Shown: positions 33,606-42,800 of the stretch, piece after piece
Numbering within the stretch: the stretch's first letter is position 1
How the letters are laid out: each line of letters opens with the position of its first letter
Assembly: GCA_029263015.1 (NCBI GenBank)
Contig: JAJCYI010000139.1
Location: 78,724 to 142,723, forward strand
DNA length: 64,000 bases
Source of the DNA: Saprospiraceae bacterium
GTDB lineage: Bacteria; Bacteroidota; Bacteroidia; Chitinophagales; Saprospiraceae
Direction of reading: 5' to 3'
Position numbers and translations under genes: made by a program
Notes under the pieces: generated by a model
The model's database searches: none
Seen by the model: only the letters and a program-made list of their open reading frames with translations
What the model was told of the DNA's origin: nothing

Positions 33606-35450
33606 ATGAAATTAGCGAAAATACTTGACAAATTAGGTTCAATAGAAAAGAACTCATTCATCAAAATAATTGATCATATAATTTCCAAGAAACCAAAGAA
33701 CGTCAAGGAAATCGATAAAATATTAAGTTCTGCTGACAAAGGACTTAAATCGGTTGATAGTCAAAACATAGCAAAGATATTTTCTTTAACAAAAAACGAA
33801 TTTCATGAACATTTGAAATGCGAATTTCAAGACACATCGTCTCAACTTGACATTTTAATTGATATAATAATCAGGGATGGGAATTGTATAATGAAGCAAG
33901 ACTGGTTTTCAAGATTATACGAATCAGAACTCAAGCATATTAAAACTAAAATCAAGCAATTAAATATTGAATTTGCGAATGAAAAATCAAATATTGACGA
34001 AAACAGAAAACGTGATTATAATATTTATAAATCTTGCATTTCAACTGCTTATAGTAATGATTTAACAAATAACAGGGATGCGAAAATAACATCAGATGAA
34101 CTTTCGATACTATTGACTCTTTCGAATGTATTAGAACTTTCACAAGAAGAAATTAAGCTAATAAATTATTCCATACTTCCGATTAAAAAATCAGATATTC
34201 AAGATGTAATTAACAGCCTCAAAAACATTGGAGTTATTTTTTATTCAAAGAAGGAAAATGCAATATACGTAGCTGATGAAATAATACGTTTATTGCGAAA
34301 CCTGCGTGAAAAGGAAATTGGAGATAAATTTTTGAGAAGGATATTAAAATTGCTTCGTGAACCTACAATTAACCAGATAGCAAAAAGACACAATATTGAA
34401 AGAAAACTCAGTAATTCAGCAAAAATTGAAGGAATCATTAAGGAAGGAGTTTCATTTACGAGTTTGCTTAAAAACGGAATTTATAAAGAGGGGATAACTT
34501 TGACTGACAAGAAGAAAAAACTCAACGAACTCTGTGAGAAAGGATTGGACATAAAAAGATTAAAAGGTAATACGCTTGATGAAAAAATTAAAAGCCTAAT
34601 CGAATACTTCGAAAATGTTGAGAAAGACGAAAAAATTGGTATTTCATTGGATGGGTTTGAAAAAATGCTTGCTGATCTCAATCATTCATTGCCCAAACTC
34701 AATAAACAAATAAAAGCCCAGTTTGAACTGCAAGACGAGTTTGTCTTGGAGGCTGCTTTTTTGCTTGATTACAATATTAAACCGAGAGATATTCTTGATT
34801 TAATTGACAAAAAAGATCTATTGAATTTCATTAAAGAAAATGGGGTAAAGCAAAGAGGAGATAATATCTTAAATTCACTTGAACATTATAAAGATGCAGA
34901 AAATTTGTATCTCGAAAATTTTGAAAATGTTGCATATCGAGACTTAAACACTTTAAAAGAAAATGGCATTTTAATAAAAGAAAGCGAACTAGGATTAAAG
35001 TTCGAAGAACTGACAAAAACAATTTTCTTGAAATTAGGATTTTTTGTTGATGAGAAGCTAAAAAAATCAGTTAATACCAATAAGGACATGATTGACATCC
35101 TTATCAACTTAGGAAACAACGATGTCATAATCATTGAATGTAAGACTATCAAAGAAAGGGGCTACAATAAATTTAGCTCTGTTTCAAGACAACTAAAATC
35201 ATATCAAAAGATAGCTTTGGATAAAAATCTTAGAATCTCTAAAGTATTACTTATTGCACCCGAATTTAGTGACGACTTCATAACGGATTGTGAAATGGAT
35301 ACTGAAATGAATTTGTCTTTGATTAAAGCCTCATCTCTTTTCAAAATTTTTAATGCTTTCAAAATATCAAAATATGAAAAATTCCCTCATGTTCTTTTTA
35401 GAGATATTGTAATCAATGAGGAACGAATACTTAAAGCACTAAAGAAATAA
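33606..35450 (+). CDS. Lone PD-(D/E)XK nuclease with SAP-like helical regions (putative defence protein)
   Basis: 614 residues, strongly AT-rich with AAA/ATT-heavy codons, unlike its neighbours. The C-terminal part from about 460 resembles an Mrr/restriction-endonuclease fold: KFEELTKTIFLKLGFFVD (helix), then Asp494/Asp497 in KDMIDILINL, a strand with Glu511-Cys-Lys513 (IIIECKT), and a helix with Gln (VSRQLKSYQK). The N-terminal 440 residues are helical and Lys-rich, with segments resembling SAP DNA-binding helices (INQIAKRHNIERKLSNSAK; LLNFIKENGVKQRGDNILNSL). No ATPase or methylase motif. The gene is alone, between palindromic elements and a degenerate repeat. A restriction-like or defence role is inference; nuclease fold is moderately supported. 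Confidence 0.7.
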   Translation: MKLAKILDKLGSIEKNSFIKIIDHIISKKPKNVKEIDKILSSADKGLKSVDSQNIAKIFSLTKNEFHEHLKCEFQDTSSQLDILIDIIIRDGNCIMKQDWFSRLYESELKHIKTKIKQLNIEFANEKSNIDENRKRDYNIYKSCISTAYSNDLTNNRDAKITSDELSILLTLSNVLELSQEEIKLINYSILPIKKSDIQDVINSLKNIGVIFYSKKENAIYVADEIIRLLRNLREKEIGDKFLRRILKLLREPTINQIAKRHNIERKLSNSAKIEGIIKEGVSFTSLLKNGIYKEGITLTDKKKKLNELCEKGLDIKRLKGNTLDEKIKSLIEYFENVEKDEKIGISLDGFEKMLADLNHSLPKLNKQIKAQFELQDEFVLEAAFLLDYNIKPRDILDLIDKKDLLNFIKENGVKQRGDNILNSLEHYKDAENLYLENFENVAYRDLNTLKENGILIKESELGLKFEELTKTIFLKLGFFVDEKLKKSVNTNKDMIDILINLGNNDVIIIECKTIKERGYNKFSSVSRQLKSYQKIALDKNLRISKVLLIAPEFSDDFITDCEMDTEMNLSLIKASSLFKIFNAFKISKYEKFPHVLFRDIVINEERILKALKK

Positions 35451-35624
35451 TACTTATGGCTAACAAAGTGTAACACAAAAGGCAAAATGGAATAATACCC
35501 CATCGTCACAAGACTGTTTGTCCCCAACCAAAAAACGGATTGTTATTCCAAGTTCAACGCCAGCGTAACTTAAAATCTGAAAACAAGCAGCCTGTGACTG
35601 CCAAGCAAGGGAGGGCGAGGGCGC

Positions 35625-35651
35625 TGCAAGTTGCGCTGCGCTAAACTTGCA
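35625..35651. repeat. REP-like palindrome (GTTGCAAGTTT type), copy 2, reversed
   Basis: TGCAAGTT (35625-35632), loop, AACTTGCA (35644-35651). Read in reverse it matches copy 1 at 16109-16136 at nearly every position. A third partial copy (CAACGCCAGCGTAACTTA) is at about 35570-35588. Confidence 0.5.
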
Positions 35652-35663
35652 ACAACGAGATAA

Positions 35664-36680
35664 TCACTTCTCCTTCCACACCACATCGCCATGCTCGTTG
35701 ATATATGCCCATTGGCCTTTGAAGTTGACCCAGGCCAGGCCATTACGGAAAGGTAAGACTTCTTTAAAAAGAGGTTTGGTGCGGGTGTTGCCTTTGGCAT
35801 CAATAAAGCCCCAAAGGCCGTCCTTTTTCACCTGTGCAAAACCTTCGGAAAATACGCCTGCATCATCAAATTGAGGAGGAATGACGAGTTTTCCTTTTTT
35901 ATCGGTATAGCCAAATTGGCCGGCCATTTCTATCAACGCCAATGCGCCGCTGAAGTCCCCGGCAAAATCAAATTGTGGCTCGATGGCCACTTCTCCTTTT
36001 GAATTGACAAAGCCATATTTTTCATCTTTGATGGCGACCGTCATATCTTCAAAAAAAGCACCGTTGCTATATTCTTCGAAAAAGTCAAATTCAGGGTTCA
36101 GGAGCATTTTGCCTTTGCGGTCGATCAAGCCCCATTTCCCCTGCCGGACCACCACGGCCACGTTATCCTGAAAAGGCAGGCAGTTGTCGAAAAGGGGCGG
36201 GACGACAAACGCTCCTTTTTTGTCAATATAGCCGAATACCTCACCGGACCTCACCGGCGCCAGGCCATTGTTGAATTCGCCAGCACCATCGAATTGTGGC
36301 TCGATAACATACTTGCCTTCTTTGTCAATGTATCCAAACACACCGTTGGCGACCGGGGCAAGTCCTTCTGAAAAATAGCCAGCATCGTTGAATTGCACAG
36401 GAATGGCCATGCGTCCCCGCTCATCTATGAAGCCCCATTTATTTACCAATTGGACTTTGGCGAGGTGTTCCTCGAACAGGCCGATGTGGTTGTAGAATTG
36501 ACGGATGAGCAGACGCCCGTGCTCATCGAGCGGCACGAGTTTGTCCATAAAGCGCACACGGGAAAACCCATTGTAAAAGTCCTCTGCTTCTACATACTGT
36601 GGTTCGATGATAATATTGCCTATTTCATCCATGAACCCGTACTTACTGTTCTCCCTTATTTTGAAAAGAGGTCTGCTCAT
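35664..36680 (-). CDS. WG (KWG) repeat protein
   Basis: 338 residues made almost entirely of about nine WG beta-repeats of roughly 35 residues, each with the core [KV][WFY]GxxDxxGxxxxxPxFDxxxxFxxGLAxV: for example KWGFIDERGRMAIPVQF, VFGYIDKEGKYVIEPQF, QFGYTDKKGKLVIPPQF and GLWGFIDAKGNTRTKPLF. No signal peptide is visible at MSRPLFKIREN, so the protein is probably cytosolic. WG repeats are of unknown specific function and often act as binding modules. A near-consensus -7 box lies just upstream (36705-36712). Confidence 0.92.
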   Translation of the reverse strand: MSRPLFKIRENSKYGFMDEIGNIIIEPQYVEAEDFYNGFSRVRFMDKLVPLDEHGRLLIRQFYNHIGLFEEHLAKVQLVNKWGFIDERGRMAIPVQFNDAGYFSEGLAPVANGVFGYIDKEGKYVIEPQFDGAGEFNNGLAPVRSGEVFGYIDKKGAFVVPPLFDNCLPFQDNVAVVVRQGKWGLIDRKGKMLLNPEFDFFEEYSNGAFFEDMTVAIKDEKYGFVNSKGEVAIEPQFDFAGDFSGALALIEMAGQFGYTDKKGKLVIPPQFDDAGVFSEGFAQVKKDGLWGFIDAKGNTRTKPLFKEVLPFRNGLAWVNFKGQWAYINEHGDVVWKEK

Positions 36681-36704
36681 GCTGCTACCTGATAGGGTTT
36701 GCGG

Positions 36705-36712
36705 CGAAGATA
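36705..36712 (-). promoter_or_regulatory. Near-consensus -7 box for the WG-repeat gene
   Basis: TATCTTCG followed by CC, seven of eight positions of TATCTTTG, 25 bases before the start codon. Confidence 0.35.
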
Positions 36713-36777
36713 GAAAATTTGAAATGAAGGAATAAGGGAATGCGGGGAGGAAGGGGGGAATGTGGAAAAATAACAGT

Positions 36778-36875
36778 TTTCAGTTGGCAGTATGCAGTGA
36801 ACAGTATGCAGTTGGCAGTATGCCATTCAGTGAATCCTACTGCCTACTGCCTACTGTTCACTGCATACTAAAAAC
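36778..36875. repeat. Heptad word palindrome (CAGTNNN / NNACTGN)
   Basis: From 36774 the sequence steps in sevens: CAGTTTT, CAGTTGG, CAGTATG, CAGTGAA, CAGTATG, CAGTTGG, CAGTATG. The right arm is CTACTGC, CTACTGC, CTACTGT, TCACTGC, ATACTAA. An 18-base core (36789-36806) is exactly complementary to 36852-36869. It starts right after the S9 peptidase stop and may serve as its 3' hairpin. Confidence 0.7.
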
Positions 36876-36877
36876 TG

Positions 36878-38857
36878 CTACTCTATCTCCTCAATGTACC
36901 CGGCACCGTAAACAGTAATAAAATTGCCGTTTTCAATATCTTCTTTGCGGGGTTCTTTTCTGCCGCCGACATGCTTGTGCAGAAAATCTTCGGCAATGGC
37001 CCAAAAAGAAATCCAGCTTTCGGGCTGCCGATAGTCATGGACTTCTTCGGGGTAATAAAAATAGACGACTTCTTTTCCGGCGTCGTCCAAAGCTTTTGCA
37101 AAATCATCGGCTTGGCTTTGCGGCACCCGCTCATCCAAACTGCCTGTGGTGAGCAGCAGTGGGTTTTTGATATTTTCAATATAGGTAGTTGGCGAGTGGG
37201 CTTTCAAAAGTTCAGCACCTTCTTCTGTATTTGGATCGCCAACCCTGCTGCGCCAAAGATCGTTATCGGAAAATGGAGTCTGCGAAAATCCTAATAAATC
37301 TGAAATGCCATACATCGAGACACCGCAAGCAAACAAATCAGGTGATGTGCCAAGGGCATAATTGGTGGCGTACCCGCCATACGACCAACCCCAGAGCCCA
37401 ACTCTTTTTGGGTTTGAAAAACCACTGTGATTCGCCCAAGTCGCCACGTCAACGATGTCGTTGTGCATGGCTTCGCCCCACTGCAAGTTACCTGCGTCGC
37501 AGACTTTTTTGCCAAGTCCGGTCGTGCCACGGAATTCCATATGTATCACCACGTAGCCGCGGTTGGCCAACAATTGGAAATTGCGGGTATGGAACCAATT
37601 GTTCCAATGTGTAACGCCGGCCCAAGGGCCTCCGTGAACATAAATAATGGTTGGTAGCGGTACTCTTGGCGACCCATCGGCCATGGCCATTCCAGGCGGT
37701 ACGTACATGTGGACAGGCAATTTCAAGCTGTCGCGGGTCATAATAGTAAATGCCTTCCGGGTGGCTACTTGATACTCATCGAGGTGCGAATAATCGTTGA
37801 ACAATTCAACCAAACGCTGCTCATTGCGGTGGAACAAATGATAGGAAACAGGGCCTCCCGAAAGCTTTCGAACCAACCAAGTCTTGTTGTCTTCACTGGC
37901 CTCCACGAAACTCACGCTGTGGTCGAGTTGATTATCTAAAAATTCAAAATCTTTCCGCACCGATTCATCCAAAAAATACCGTCGGGTATCGCCCCAAAGG
38001 GCTACCACCGCACCTGGTTTGCCCGAGGGGTCAATAGTGGCGGCATAAGGCAGGATGTCGGCATCGGGGTCGCTGGCAAGCTCGGAAACATTGCCACTTG
38101 CAACATCAATGGCAACTAGGCTGGTTTTGTCTTTTTCAAAATTGTCGGTGGCATAGATTGTTTTTCCATCAATATCCACTGATATGATTTTGGAAAGTCC
38201 GCCGATAAACATTTCTGGGTTGAAGGGGTATTCAAAAACCGGTTCCCATTGTCCTTCCTGAAGACGGAGGATGGTATTTCCACCTAAATCATTGGTCCGC
38301 AAGGCAGCCACTTTCGTGAAGTTCTGGTCAAAAAACATTTGCCTGAAGCTATCCATTTTGCCGATCCGCTTCATGGAGCTGCTGAACAGATCGAGAATGT
38401 AAAGCCCACTTTTACGGTTTTCTTTTGCGGTGATATTGGCCAATATTTTATTGGGAAAACGAGCACTCAAATGCATGAACCTCATGCGGTGGAAAGGAAA
38501 AAGGTCCAGTGCCCGCATTTTACGGGATTTGGCAGAAGTGAAATAAACCGTTTGAACAGTATCTTGCTGTACAATGGCAACGATTCCATTGTCGTAAACA
38601 GGGAGGTAGTCCAATATCGCTCCTGTAAATTCTTTTTTCCGCTCAACAGTGGGCGCTCCTGCTTCAATATAAAAAAGCATGTTATCAGCACCTTCTATAT
38701 TTTTTTTATAAAAAACCATTTCCCCATCTTTGGAGAGGTGGACGTTGGTCTTGTCCTTTTCTTTGAAGAATAGTTCCCTCGGAATGAGGTCATATGGGTT
38801 TTGTGAAATGAGGAGCCACGCAGGCAGGAGAAAAAAGAGTGTAATGTATGATTTCAT
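36878..38857 (-). CDS. S9 family peptidase (prolyl oligopeptidase/DPP type), exported
   Basis: 659 residues. Signal peptide 1-19 (FFLLPAWLLIS). Residues about 30-380 form the N-terminal beta-propeller-like region; the alpha/beta-hydrolase domain follows with oxyanion region YVHGGPW, nucleophile Ser492 in GWSYGG, Asp575 in TGSLDERVP and His607 in EEVHDYR. The complete Ser-Asp-His triad points to an active peptidase releasing di- or oligopeptides from periplasmic substrates. A 25-residue acidic C-terminal tail extends past the usual end. Convergent or cotranscribed partners are not evident; a word palindrome follows its stop. Confidence 0.93.
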   Translation of the reverse strand: MKSYITLFFLLPAWLLISQNPYDLIPRELFFKEKDKTNVHLSKDGEMVFYKKNIEGADNMLFYIEAGAPTVERKKEFTGAILDYLPVYDNGIVAIVQQDTVQTVYFTSAKSRKMRALDLFPFHRMRFMHLSARFPNKILANITAKENRKSGLYILDLFSSSMKRIGKMDSFRQMFFDQNFTKVAALRTNDLGGNTILRLQEGQWEPVFEYPFNPEMFIGGLSKIISVDIDGKTIYATDNFEKDKTSLVAIDVASGNVSELASDPDADILPYAATIDPSGKPGAVVALWGDTRRYFLDESVRKDFEFLDNQLDHSVSFVEASEDNKTWLVRKLSGGPVSYHLFHRNEQRLVELFNDYSHLDEYQVATRKAFTIMTRDSLKLPVHMYVPPGMAMADGSPRVPLPTIIYVHGGPWAGVTHWNNWFHTRNFQLLANRGYVVIHMEFRGTTGLGKKVCDAGNLQWGEAMHNDIVDVATWANHSGFSNPKRVGLWGWSYGGYATNYALGTSPDLFACGVSMYGISDLLGFSQTPFSDNDLWRSRVGDPNTEEGAELLKAHSPTTYIENIKNPLLLTTGSLDERVPQSQADDFAKALDDAGKEVVYFYYPEEVHDYRQPESWISFWAIAEDFLHKHVGGRKEPRKEDIENGNFITVYGAGYIEEIE

Positions 38858-38952
38858 GCAAAATGATTGTCGGTTGAAAGGATAGGAACGGTCTTGCTAA
38901 ATTCAGTAGCTGCGTTTAGCAGCCATTGATATTTTACCTTTAAAGAGCTTTC

Positions 38953-39363
38953 TTATTGTGTCAAATATGCTTGAGCGGTCATAGCGGGTATCTTAGCGTT
39001 TTTAAAGTCTTTGAGGTTTCGGGTAATAATTATGTCTGCTTCGTTTTCCAGAGCAGAGTAGTGCTGTAAACCATCTTCAAAGTCAGGAAATGATTTGTCA
39101 TTCAGGGAGAGTTCGATAATCTTATCATTCAAATCCACAACGACTACCAACACTTTAAATCTAGTTAAAATTTCTCTTGCCAAGGTTGAATTATTCAATT
39201 TTGACAAAACATAATTCGTATTTGCAAACGTCAAAGAAGAAACAAATAATTTAACTTTCCCTCTGTCAGCGAGAGAGAACAACTTTGCTGCGGCCTTATA
39301 GAAAGGTTCTCTTTTTGCAAGAAGATCAATCACTATATTTGTATCAATGAACAGATTTGTCAT
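38953..39363 (-). CDS. PIN-domain toxin (VapC-like)
   Basis: 136 residues, the usual PIN domain size. The acidic catalytic residues are present: Asp7 (FIDTNIVIDLL), Glu/Asp in SFPDFEDGLQ (94-97) and Asp110 (EADIIITRN). PIN toxins are Mg-dependent RNases that cut tRNA or rRNA. The start codon overlaps the stop of the upstream DUF6364 gene by four bases, the typical antitoxin-toxin arrangement. Toxin activity is inferred from family and context. Confidence 0.9.
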   Translation of the reverse strand: MTNLFIDTNIVIDLLAKREPFYKAAAKLFSLADRGKVKLFVSSLTFANTNYVLSKLNNSTLAREILTRFKVLVVVVDLNDKIIELSLNDKSFPDFEDGLQHYSALENEADIIITRNLKDFKNAKIPAMTAQAYLTQ

Positions 39364-39605
39364 TGGTATTTTTCAATAATGTAATTTGTATATTCATCCC
39401 GAATATTGAAATCAGTAGGGAGGTCAATTACACCGCTAAGGCTTTTAACCAATGGAGTTATTTCTACTTCCTTAGTTCTGTTTTCAGCTATTGATTGGAG
39501 ATAACTCTCTATCAATTTTGATAAACTGATTCTATTTTTCTTAGCATACAATTTTGCGTTTTCAATAACGCCCTCATTTAAGCTAAGAGTTAGTTTCTTA
39601 TCCAT
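39360..39605 (-). CDS. DUF6364-type antitoxin
   Basis: 81 residues. The N-terminal half (KKLTLSLNEGVIENAKLYAKKN followed by ISLSKLIESYLQSI) has the strand-helix-helix pattern of a ribbon-helix-helix repressor; the C-terminal part (ITPLVKSLSGVIDLP) is the likely toxin-binding tail, typical of DUF6364 proteins paired with PIN toxins. Expected to repress its own operon, perhaps at the palindrome at 39615-39645. Confidence 0.88.
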   Translation of the reverse strand: MDKKLTLSLNEGVIENAKLYAKKNRISLSKLIESYLQSIAENRTKEVEITPLVKSLSGVIDLPTDFNIRDEYTNYIIEKYQ

Positions 39606-39614
39606 GACTATTTT

Positions 39615-39645
39615 TTACGTGTAAATTTATATTTATTGTACGTAA
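39615..39645. promoter_or_regulatory. Candidate operator of the toxin-antitoxin operon
   Basis: TTACGT (39615-39620) and ACGTAA (39640-39645) form a palindrome with inner AAAT/ATTT symmetry around 39630, ten bases before the antitoxin ATG. Confidence 0.45.
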
Positions 39646-39761
39646 GGAACAATGGCTATTCGTTTTTTTTCTATTTGTGACTAACGTGATTTCAACTGTA
39701 AAATTACATGACCTTATCCAAATACGCCCAACCTTTATTTTCTCACACCATTTCCAATAAA

Positions 39762-39798
39762 AAAAGTGACTACCTGTGAAGCTCAGGTAGTCACTTTT
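39762..39798 (-). terminator. Rho-independent terminator of the 1969-residue protein gene
   Basis: Perfect 15-bp stem AAAAGTGACTACCTG (39762-39776) with 39784-39798, seven-base loop; on the minus strand it is followed by a run of T. It lies 24 bases past the stop. Confidence 0.85.
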
Positions 39799-39821
39799 AT
39801 GAAAGTTTCCTCAGTTTGAGG

Positions 39822-42800
39822 TTATCTCAATAGGTTGACACCGCCCTCGTATAGCTCGGTGCTACCATCAATAAATTCTACTTCAATGAACCAGGTAAAG
39901 ACTGCTGGATTGAGTGTCTCGCCCCTGTGGATACCATTCCATCCATAAGAAGGATCATTTGGCGGGAAGTCTAAGACTTGGTGAACCGTTTCGCCCCAGC
40001 GGTTGAAGATGAGGAACGAATTGATTTGTACTACGTGGTCTTCATTTGCAAAAATCATGAACCGGTCGTTGATATTGTCGCCGTTCGGCGAAAAGGCATT
40101 GGGGACAAATACCGCCCGTTCTTTGGATACAAATATGGTCACCGCATCGCTATCGGAACAACCGTTGTCTTCCACCGTGATGGAAAAGGTCGTTTGAAAA
40201 AGTGGTGTCGAAACCACATCCAAGCAGGTGTCACAATCGACCAGGTTCGCTGGTTCCCACTGCACCAGGTCGAGGCTGTCGCCAGGCACAGTGACCACGC
40301 CGGTCATATTTACACTTTCACCAAAAGTAATAATGTTGTCGTCGCCTTCAATAGAGACGACTAGTTCCACATTGAGTTCTTGTGGCTGCTGGATATCGAA
40401 GGTCAACATATTTTGACAACCGTTGGCATCCAATATGGTCAGCTCATAAATGCCTGGAACGAGTTGGGTGAAAGCACCGGACTGCCCGAATGGCGCACCA
40501 TTCATTGCATATAAATAAGGAGGCTCGCCTCCAGTTACACTGTTCACAACAATAGCTCCGTCATTTTGACCAAAGCAACTGATAGGTACCAATGAAATAA
40601 CAGGTACAGGGGTTTCTTGGCTCGCTTCGATCACTACGATATCAGAGGAAGAACAATTCAGGTCTGTATTCGTCACCGTCAGTGTATAAGTGCCAGGCAA
40701 CGAAACGATTGGGTTCACAATAGTAGGATCGCCTGGAAACGCACCAAAATTGGCTTCCCATAAATAGGTGATGTTGCTGCCAGAAGGGTTGCCCGTGCCG
40801 CCAAGTTGGATGTCTGTTTCACCGTCCAGGCAGGTCAATGTGCCTCCTGCACCAGCATCGGCGACAGGTGGTGCTATTATTTCAACAACCATATTTTCTG
40901 TAAAAATACAGTTCGTATTTTCTTCATAAGTATAAGTCAAGGTGTGTGTGCCAACGCCTGCACTTGCCGGATTGAGAAATCCGTTTGTTACACCAGGCCC
41001 ACTCCAAGTGCCTGTACCTGTACCACTGCCTCCTGTAACTATCGCTTCAAGAGGTAAAGGGTTTGCAATTGCATTGAAGCAAAGAGGATCAACAGGTGTG
41101 AGATCAATGGTTACATCTGGGCAATCGGCTGCCGTGCAATTGGCGAGGACCACAGGAGTAATGCAAACCGTATTGCCATTTGCGATGACTTGTATACTCA
41201 CTTCGTCGCCGGGCATCAGGTTTCCAACAAAATAAGAACCGGGTGGGGTGTATGTGCCGGAAGGCCCTGAAAGCACTGTTATTTCATAATCGGTTGCGCC
41301 TGGAACATCTGTCCAGTTGAAGGTAACGGTATTGACGGTCACATCGCAATCAATGACAGGGTCAGCCAGTTGCGGCGTCACTTGCACATCTTGTGTGAAC
41401 TGTTGTGAAACGCATCCATCTTGCTCGACGGTCAATGACAGGGAATAAGTGCCAGGCATGTCCCATGAAATGGTCTGTTGAGCCACATCCAAAATTCCTC
41501 CGTCCAAATCCCAGGTGAAATCAGCATCAAGAGCAGCATTGCCAGTATAAACCAACGCTGCGCTACCTGTTTCACAAATGGTTGGAGTGGCTGTAAAATC
41601 AGCCGTAGGTTCCGCAAAAACCTCCACGGTGGTGGAGCTTAAGTAAGAGCAATTACCTTCTTTGTAACTGAATGTGACGGTGTGCAGGCCAATGCCGGCT
41701 ACCGTTGGGTCGAAGATGCCTAAGTCCTGATCAATGATGCCATCTCCTGTCCAACTTTCAACGCCCGTTCCATTTCCGCCAATTACAATGGCCTCAAAAT
41801 CAATCAGGGTTCCGGTGCTGATACAGACCGAAGTTGAATCAGGCATAAGTTCAATATCTATGGTTGGGCAATCAATTGCCTCACAAGTTTCTTCGATGGT
41901 GATAGGCGGACAAGCGCCATCTCCAGAAATGGTCAAGGCGATGGTCACTTCTTCATTTGGCTGCAAGCCGTCAAAAAAGTAAGTGTCCGGTGGGGTGAAC
42001 GTGCCGATTTGTCCTGATAAAACCTCCACTTGGTAATCGGTTGCCCCAGCAATTGTTGGCCAAGTGAATTCGAGGGTTGAAGTAGTTGAGTTGCAGGAAA
42101 TAAGTGGAGCAATAAGCGGCGCATCTATTTGTATTTCTGACTCAAAAATATCTGATACACAGCCATTTGCATTTTCTACAACCAAAGAAATGGTGTGTGT
42201 GCCATTGCCCGCCCAAATGATGTCGTGTGGACCTTGACCAGTGCCAGGCATGGCAGTTCCCGTTCCGAAATCCCAGTTGAAAGTCAGTCCTGGGACGACT
42301 GGGCCATCAAAGGAAAGGGTTAGTTCATCATCCTCACAAATTGGTGAATTTGTGGTGAAACTGGCTATCGGTAACCCATAGACATAAATGCTGAAATCCT
42401 CTGTGTAAATGCAATTTTCTTCTTTATAGATTGCCGTCACTACATTTTCTCCCAGCACCCCAGCCTGTGGATCAAATGTTCCAGCAAGGGTATCAATAAT
42501 GCCATCACCCATCCAGCTCAGAGTGCCGCCTCCCATGCCTCCGGTTATTGTTGGGACAAGGTTGAATGAGGTGACCGTGGTGTCCAGGCATATATCATTT
42601 ATTGGTTCAATTTCGATGGTCAAATTATCGTCGCAATCATTGGCGATGCAGTTGGCTTGTTCCGACGAACTTCCGCATGGCCCACTCCCATTGGCTATTA
42701 CTTCTATCGAAATAACATCACCTGGATCGAGCCCGGAGAACAAAATAGAGGTATCAGAAGTGGGTGTGCCGCCCATGCCAAGGAGTACATTTACAGTATA

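Noticed and set aside
33537..35470. GTTAGCC before and GGCTAAC after the AT-rich nuclease gene, resembling integron cassette attC ends.
   Set aside because: The 7-mers do not fit GTTRRRY/RYYYAAC exactly, no full attC hairpin ends with GTTRRRY after the gene, and no integrase is seen.
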